8,967 nt of DNA. Source: Rhodobacter sp. GTDB lineage: Bacteria > Pseudomonadota > Alphaproteobacteria > Rhodobacterales > Rhodobacteraceae. A program made the translations under genes and the position numbers. Location: positions 1-8,967 of the forward strand of contig PNNE01000165.1 in the NCBI GenBank assembly GCA_013824055.1, read 5' to 3'. The notes beneath the pieces were generated by a model. The model saw only the letters and a program-made list of their open reading frames with translations, searched no databases and was not told the DNA's origin. The first letter of the stretch is position 1. Each line of letters begins with the position of its first letter. Below, piece after piece: positions 5,233-8,967 of this stretch.

Positions 5233-7221
5233 ATGAGCCGTCTCGATCGTCTTTTGCGCCCGCGCCACATTGCCGTCCTTGGCGCCGGATGGGCGCTGAA
5301 TGTCATCGAGCAATGCCGGAAGATGGGATTTCGGGGGCCGGTCTGGCCCGTCCATCCAACGAAGGCCGAGGTCGGCGGGCTGAAGGCCTATGCCTCGCTT
5401 GCCGATCTGCCGGAGGCTCCGGATGCGACGTTCATCGGCGTGAACCGGTTTGCCACCCTGGATGTCGTCGCCGAGCTTGCCGCGCGGGGTGCGGGGGGGG
5501 CGATCTGCTTTGCAAGCGGCTGGACCGAGGCCGGAGAGGCCGGGTTGCAGGACAGGCTTGTTGCTGCGGCGGGGGGAATGCCGATCCTGGGGCCGAACTG
5601 CTATGGGGTGATCAACTACCTCGACGGCGCGCTTTTGTGGCCGGACCAGCATGGCGGCGTCCCGGTGGAAAGGGGCGTGGCGCTGGTCAGCCAGTCGTCG
5701 AACATCGTCATCAACCTTGGCATGCAGCAGCGCGGCCTGCCGGTGGCCTATGTCGCCTGTCTGGGCAATGCGGCAGTCGTGGGGTTGGCCGAGCTGACCG
5801 GGGCGCTGCTGGATGATCCGCGGGTGACGGCAGTCGGGCTTTACATCGAGGGCATCGACGACGCCCCGGCCTTTGCCGCGCTGGCCGAAAAGGCGCGGGC
5901 GATGGGCAAGGGCGTGGTCGCGATCAAGTCGGGCAAGACCGAGCTTTCCCGGACGGCTGCGGCCTCGCATACCGCCGCGCTGGCGGGGGGAGGGGCGGCG
6001 TCGAGTGCCTTCCTGCGGCAGGTGGGCGTGGCAGAGGTGAACACGCCGTCCGAACTGATCGAAACGCTGAAGATCTTCCATGTTCACGGGCCGCAGATCG
6101 GGCGGCGGCTGTGTTCGCTGTCCTGTTCGGGGGGCGAGGCGGGCCTGGTTGCCGACCTGGCCGCCCCCTTCGGGCTGGAGTTCCCGCCGGTCCCGCAGGC
6201 GACGCACGACCGGCTGTTCGCGGTGCTGGGCGAGATCCCGACGATCTCCAACCCCTTGGATTACCACACCTTCATCTGGGGCGACGGGCCGAAGACGACC
6301 GAGGTCTTCGCGGCGATGCTGGCGGCCTATGACGTCGGGATATTCATCATCGACAGCCCAAGGGCCGACCGCTGCGATCCGTCGGGCTATGATCCGGCCT
6401 TCCGGGCGATCACCGACGCGCAGAAGGCTGCGGGAAGAATTGCCTTCCCGGTGGCCTCGATGGCCGAGAATTTCGGCGAGACCCGTGTCCAGGCGATGAT
6501 GGCCGACGGCGTCTGTGCGCTTCTGGGGTTGGAGACGGCCCTGGCGGCGATCAAGGCCGCGCAGACGGCGCCCGGCGTCGCGGGGTGGCGTCCGGTGCCG
6601 GCCCTGGCCCCGCGCGAGACCCGGATGCTGACCGAGGCGGAGGGCAAGGCGTTGCTGGCAGGGGCCGGAGTGGCGGTGCCGGGGTCGGTATCGGGGGCCA
6701 CGCTGGCCGAGGTGGCTGCGAAGGTGCGGTTCAGCGCCCCCTATGTGCTGAAGGGCCTTGGCTTCGCGCACAAGACCGAGGCGGGGGCAGTGCGGCTGGG
6801 GCTTGCCTCGCTTGCCGGGCAGGCCGAGATGCCGGGTGCAAGCGGCTATCTTGTCGAAGAGATGGTGACGGGCGCGGTGGCCGAAGTGCTGCTGGGGCTG
6901 CGCCGCGATCCGGTCTACGGTGTCACGCTGACGCTGGGGATGGGCGGGGTGACGGCCGAGGTCCTGGCCGATACGGTGACGCTGGTGCTGCCGGTGACGG
7001 AAGCTCAGGTGCTGGCGGCGGCGAAGGGCCTGCGGCTCTGGCCCCTGCTGGACGGCTATCGCGGCCGTCCGCGCGCCGATATGGCCGCGGTCGCGGCGAT
7101 GGCGGTGCGGTTGGGCGCGCTGATGCTGGCGGACGAGGGCCTGGAAGAAATCGAAATCAATCCCGTCCTGGTGCGCGAACACGGCGCCGTGGCGGTGGAT
7201 GCATTGGTCAGGAGGCTGTGA
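5233..7221 (+). CDS. NDP-forming acyl-CoA ligase (acetyl-CoA synthetase ADP-forming family), probable betaine acyl-CoA synthetase
   Basis: The protein has 662 residues with the single-chain ADP-forming acyl-CoA synthetase layout. Residues about 1-130 are the CoA-binding Rossmann domain, ending ILGPNCYGVIN (118-128). Residues about 145-290 and 290-440 are the two succinyl-CoA-synthetase-like domains; the first carries the phosphohistidine loop TAAASHTAALAG with His246. Residues about 460-662 are the ATP-grasp domain, with YVLKGLGFAHKTEAGAVRLG (504-523) and EIEINP (639-644). The reaction is reversible: acyl-CoA + ADP + Pi to acid + CoA + ATP, via acyl phosphate and phosphohistidine steps. GAGG at 5223-5226 supports the start. 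Its stop overlaps the caiD start by one base (TGATG), implying translational coupling. Next to caiD and an acyl-CoA dehydrogenase it most likely activates gamma-butyrobetaine or crotonobetaine, or recovers carnitine from carnitinyl-CoA. The sequence does not fix the substrate or whether ADP or GDP is used. Confidence 0.88.
   Translation: MSRLDRLLRPRHIAVLGAGWALNVIEQCRKMGFRGPVWPVHPTKAEVGGLKAYASLADLPEAPDATFIGVNRFATLDVVAELAARGAGGAICFASGWTEAGEAGLQDRLVAAAGGMPILGPNCYGVINYLDGALLWPDQHGGVPVERGVALVSQSSNIVINLGMQQRGLPVAYVACLGNAAVVGLAELTGALLDDPRVTAVGLYIEGIDDAPAFAALAEKARAMGKGVVAIKSGKTELSRTAAASHTAALAGGGAASSAFLRQVGVAEVNTPSELIETLKIFHVHGPQIGRRLCSLSCSGGEAGLVADLAAPFGLEFPPVPQATHDRLFAVLGEIPTISNPLDYHTFIWGDGPKTTEVFAAMLAAYDVGIFIIDSPRADRCDPSGYDPAFRAITDAQKAAGRIAFPVASMAENFGETRVQAMMADGVCALLGLETALAAIKAAQTAPGVAGWRPVPALAPRETRMLTEAEGKALLAGAGVAVPGSVSGATLAEVAAKVRFSAPYVLKGLGFAHKTEAGAVRLGLASLAGQAEMPGASGYLVEEMVTGAVAEVLLGLRRDPVYGVTLTLGMGGVTAEVLADTVTLVLPVTEAQVLAAAKGLRLWPLLDGYRGRPRADMAAVAAMAVRLGALMLADEGLEEIEINPVLVREHGAVAVDALVRRL
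7210..7215 (+). promoter_or_regulatory. Ribosome binding site for caiD inside the ligase gene
   Basis: AGGAGG lies five bases before the ATG at 7221. It favours that start over in-frame ATGs at 7227 and 7233. Confidence 0.75.
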
Positions 7222-8021
7222 TGGCGATGGAAATGCGAACCGAGGGGCCGATCCTGACGCGGCGGGAAGGTGCGGTGCTGGAGGTCACTCTGGACCGGCC
7301 CAAGGCCAATGCGATCGACCTTCAGACCAGCCGGATCATGGGCCTGGTGTTCCGCGACTTCCGGGACGACGACTCGCTTCGGGTCTGCATCCTGCGGGCG
7401 GCGGGCGCGAAGTTCTTCTGCCCCGGTTGGGACCTGAAGGCCGCGGCCGACGGGGATGCGGTCGACGGCGACTATGGCGTGGGCGGTTTTGGCGGGTTGC
7501 AGGAACTGCCGAACCTGAACAAGCCGGTGATTGCCGCGGTCCAGGGCATCGCTTGCGGCGGCGGGCTGGAGCTGGCGCTGTCGGCGGACCTGATCCTGTG
7601 TTCCACGACCGCGACATTCGCCCTGCCCGAGATCCGGTCCGGTACGGTGGCCGATGCCGCCAGCATCAAGCTGCCGAAGCGTATCCCCTATCACGTGGCG
7701 ATGGACCTCTTGCTGACGGGGCGCTGGTTCGACGCCGAGGAGGCGCACCGCTGGGGCCTGGTCAAGGAAATCTGCGCGCCCGAGGCCTTGCTGGGCAAAG
7801 CCTGGGACCTGGCCCGGCTGCTGGAGTCCGGCCCGCCCCTCGTCTATGCCGCGATCAAGGAAGTGGTGCGCGAGGCAGAGAACCTGCGGTTCCAGGATGC
7901 GCTGAACCGGATCACCAAGCGGCAGCTGCCGACGGTGGACCGGCTTTATTCTTCCGAGGACCAGTTGGAAGGCGCAAAGGCGTTTGCGGAAAAGCGCGAC
8001 CCGGTCTGGAAGGGTCGGTAA
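7221..8021 (+). CDS. caiD: Carnitinyl-CoA dehydratase (crotonobetainyl-CoA hydratase), crotonase family
   Basis: The protein has 266 residues, close to E. coli CaiD. Several blocks match CaiD as I recall it: LDRPKANAID (24-33), FRDD, FFCPGWDLKAAADG (65-78), GGFGGL (88-93) and the exact C-terminal tail AFAEKRDPVWKGR. The oxyanion-hole segment ACGGGLELAL (111-120) and ALPEIRSG (134-141) carry Glu117 and Glu137, which align with the paired catalytic glutamates of E. coli CaiD (Glu111, Glu131; same 20-residue spacing). The enzyme interconverts crotonobetainyl-CoA and L-carnitinyl-CoA in the cytosol. After PEIRSG the loop TVADAASIKLPKRIP is one residue shorter than E. coli and lacks its V-P-D-S-G-G part. 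Translation is coupled to the ligase by a one-base overlap. Beside cdhC and carnitine dehydrogenase, the likely direction is hydration toward L-carnitine. This is the strongest single functional call in the window. Confidence 0.93.
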   Translation: MAMEMRTEGPILTRREGAVLEVTLDRPKANAIDLQTSRIMGLVFRDFRDDDSLRVCILRAAGAKFFCPGWDLKAAADGDAVDGDYGVGGFGGLQELPNLNKPVIAAVQGIACGGGLELALSADLILCSTTATFALPEIRSGTVADAASIKLPKRIPYHVAMDLLLTGRWFDAEEAHRWGLVKEICAPEALLGKAWDLARLLESGPPLVYAAIKEVVREAENLRFQDALNRITKRQLPTVDRLYSSEDQLEGAKAFAEKRDPVWKGR

Positions 8022-8047
8022 GGCTGCACTGCAGCGCCCTGTCCGAT

Positions 8048-8080
8048 GCTGCGCTTTGGCGCACCCTGCGAAAGCAAAGC
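8048..8080. repeat. Small overlapping inverted repeats between caiD and the OsmC gene
   Basis: TGCGC (8050-8054) and GCGCA (8059-8063) form a five-base hairpin with loop TTTG. GCTTTG (8053-8058) is also complementary to CAAAGC (8075-8080), just before the OsmC ribosome binding site, so the two pairings exclude each other. The stems are short and no T-run follows, so function is open: they could tune OsmC translation or be chance in GC-rich DNA. Confidence 0.3.
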
Positions 8081-8091
8081 CCGAGGTTCCC

Positions 8092-8562
8092 ATGCCCACC
8101 CACGACTACACCACCCGCATCCTCTGGACCGGCAACCGGGGCCAGGGGACGGCGCATTACCACGCCTATGACCGGACCTGGGACATCGCGGTGCCGGGCA
8201 AGGCTCTGGTCCATTGCTCGAACGATCCTCTGCTGGGCGGCGATCCGACGAAGATGAACCCGGAGGACCTGCTGCTGTCGGCGCTCTCGGCCTGTCACAT
8301 GCTGTGGTATCTGCACTATGCCAGCGATGCGGGGATCGTGGTGACGGGGTATTCCGACAGTCCCATCGGCGTGGGCGAAGTCGGGCGCGGGGGCGCCGGG
8401 CGGTTCGTGAAGGTGACCTTGCGGCCGCATGTCGTGGTCGGGCCGGGCACCGACCTGGCAGCGGCGGAGGCGATCCACCACCGCATCCACGAAGTCTGCT
8501 TCATCGCCCGGTCGGTGAAATTCCCGGTCGACCATGCGCCGACGTTCGAGGTTGCGACCTGA
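8092..8562 (+). CDS. OsmC/Ohr-family protein
   Basis: The protein has 156 residues, a usual OsmC-family length. It shows the conserved NPEDLLLSALSACHMLWYL segment (56-74) with Cys68, and a second conserved HEVCFIARSVKFPV (133-146) with Cys136. This pair, 68 residues apart, corresponds to the peroxidatic and resolving cysteines of OsmC/Ohr thiol peroxidases; Glu58 matches the conserved Glu of the (S/N)PE(E/D)LL motif. An extra Cys42 lies in LVHCSNDPLL. There is no signal peptide or membrane segment, so it should be cytosolic. Known members reduce organic hydroperoxides, but many OsmC-like proteins have no assigned role. GAGG at 8083-8086 supports the start; the frame is open 36 codons upstream into the caiD end, without family-like residues. 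It follows caiD by 70 bases on the same strand and is probably part of the transcript. A role in carnitine breakdown is possible but not shown. Confidence 0.87.
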   Translation: MPTHDYTTRILWTGNRGQGTAHYHAYDRTWDIAVPGKALVHCSNDPLLGGDPTKMNPEDLLLSALSACHMLWYLHYASDAGIVVTGYSDSPIGVGEVGRGGAGRFVKVTLRPHVVVGPGTDLAAAEAIHHRIHEVCFIARSVKFPVDHAPTFEVAT

Positions 8563-8570
8563 CGGGGCCG

Positions 8571-8639
8571 CTCGTCGTCGACTTCGTCGCTCCTCGCTGG
8601 GTGACCCGCGACGAGAAGACGAAGTCGCACGAGGAGCGA
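8571..8639. repeat. Set of crossing inverted repeats after the OsmC gene
   Basis: Three arms on the pyrimidine-rich left side are complementary to three on the purine-rich right side, in the same left-to-right order. CTCGTCG (8571-8577) matches CGACGAG (8609-8615), CGACTTCGTC (8579-8588) matches GACGAAGTCG (8618-8627), and TCGCTCCTCG (8587-8596) matches CGAGGAGCGA (8630-8639). Because the order is not mirrored, the stems cross and cannot all form as one plain hairpin; they give alternative folds or a pseudoknot-like topology. GGGTGACCC (8599-8607) lies between them. It may end the carnitine transcript, although no T-run follows. Confidence 0.55.
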
Positions 8640-8647
8640 TTCTGCGC

Positions 8648-8668
8648 GCGACATCGTTTGTCGCAAAC
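8648..8668. promoter_or_regulatory. Operator-like inverted repeat upstream of the GMC oxidoreductase
   Basis: GCGACA (8648-8653) and TGTCGC (8659-8664) are perfect inverted arms around TCGTT. GTTTG (8656-8660) and CAAAC (8664-8668) form a second, overlapping palindrome. The site lies 58 bases before the start codon, where an operator or activator site would fit. TGTCGC is also the core half-site I recall for Pseudomonas ArgR, an AraC/GATase-type regulator of the same family as the one at 208-1170. CGCAAACCGG (8662-8671) matches CGCAAAGCGG in the divergent region at 9 of 10 bases. The link is an inference. Confidence 0.35.
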
Positions 8669-8725
8669 CGGACATTCCGAACGCTGCCCCGCCGCTAGGG
8701 TCGCGGGCGGGTGCCGAGGACAGTC

Positions 8726-8967
8726 ATGGACGAGACAGATTACATCATCGTGGGCGCGGGCAGCGCGGGCTGCGTTCTGGCCGAGAGGCTGACGGCTTCG
8801 GGCAAGCACAAGGTGACCGTTCTGGAAGCCGGCGGCTCGGACCGGCGGTTCTATGTCCAGCTTCCCCTGGGCTACGGCAAGCTGTTCTACGACCCGGCGG
8901 TGAACTGGCTCTATCGGACCGAACCCGACCCGGGCCTGAACGGTGCGCGGGACCACTGGCCTCGCGG
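8726..8967 (+). CDS. GMC-family FAD-dependent oxidoreductase (choline/alcohol dehydrogenase-like), cut by the right edge
   Basis: The frame starts at ATG 8726 after GAGGA (8716-8720) and is still open after 80 codons at the window end. DYIIVGAGSAGCVLAERL (5-22) is the FAD-binding beta-alpha-beta motif of the GMC family, LEAGG (33-37) is the ribose-binding acidic strand end, and NWLYRTEPDPGL (60-71) with HWPRG (77-81) is the conserved run-up to the GMC K-x-LGGSS signature, which would lie just past the edge. The family oxidises alcohols such as choline, passing electrons to FAD. The N-terminus is of the general GMC type rather than clearly BetA. Its own upstream region with an operator-like site suggests a separate or partly separate transcript. 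A link to betaine/choline metabolism is suggested by place only. Confidence 0.85.
   Translation, partial: MDETDYIIVGAGSAGCVLAERLTASGKHKVTVLEAGGSDRRFYVQLPLGYGKLFYDPAVNWLYRTEPDPGLNGARDHWPR

Noticed and set aside
3609..5306. 565-codon minus-strand open frame opposite the acyl-CoA dehydrogenase
   Set aside because: It is a shadow frame with biased composition crossing the repeat spacer; the plus strand carries both acyl-CoA dehydrogenase signatures.
4927..7182. 751-codon minus-strand open frame opposite the ligase gene
   Set aside because: It is rich in Arg/His/Gln/Pro with no domain I know, typical of the antisense shadow of a high-GC gene; the plus strand encodes a complete, motif-bearing ligase.
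1..8967. CRISPR arrays, integrases, transposases, toxin-antitoxin or phage genes
   Set aside because: No regularly spaced direct repeats and no such protein signatures were seen on either strand; apart from the small palindromic repeats the window is metabolic.

Overview
The window looks like a high-GC alphaproteobacterial chromosome, probably Rhodobacteraceae (Rhodobacter/Paracoccus-like). This is inferred from strong G/C third-position bias, Shine-Dalgarno-led tightly packed genes, a carnitine dehydrogenase-thioesterase fusion, and GGGATATTT/GACAGAAAATG and CCCTCCCCC palindromic repeats that I recall as common in that family. The species cannot be told from the sequence alone.

Layout. The left edge (1-159, +) is the last 52 codons of an M3-family oligopeptidase. 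It converges on a minus-strand GlxA/CdhR-type AraC-family regulator (208-1170). A 73-base divergent gap separates the regulator from a plus-strand catabolic cluster: BKACE-family dehydrocarnitine-cleaving enzyme (cdhC, 1244-2158); a short composite palindromic element (2167-2301); a fused L-carnitine 3-dehydrogenase/hotdog thioesterase (2316-3793) whose thioesterase half is broken by a one-base frameshift near 3573; an acyl-CoA dehydrogenase (3798-4961); a 271-base spacer with hairpins and a paired inverted repeat; an NDP-forming acyl-CoA ligase (5233-7221); carnitinyl-CoA dehydratase caiD (7221-8021); and an OsmC/Ohr-family protein (8092-8562). After a 163-base intergenic region with several inverted repeats, a GMC-family FAD oxidoreductase starts at 8726 and runs off the right edge.

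How the genes fit together. The cluster reads as an aerobic gamma-butyrobetaine/crotonobetaine/L-carnitine to glycine-betaine pathway. The ligase would make a betaine acyl-CoA, the acyl-CoA dehydrogenase would oxidise gamma-butyrobetainyl-CoA to crotonobetainyl-CoA, and CaiD would hydrate that to L-carnitinyl-CoA. After release of CoA, carnitine dehydrogenase gives 3-dehydrocarnitine. The BKACE enzyme with acetyl-CoA then yields acetoacetate and betainyl-CoA, and the thioesterase domain releases glycine betaine. CaiD and the carnitine dehydrogenase are firm calls; substrates of the ligase and acyl-CoA dehydrogenase are inferred from context. No transporter, CaiB-type CoA-transferase or CaiC-type ligase is in the window.

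Main points of interest are the apparently complete pathway using an ADP/GDP-forming ligase, the frameshift in the fusion enzyme, two different repeat elements inside the cluster, the OsmC gene at its end, and overlapping inverted repeats plus an operator-like motif before the GMC gene.
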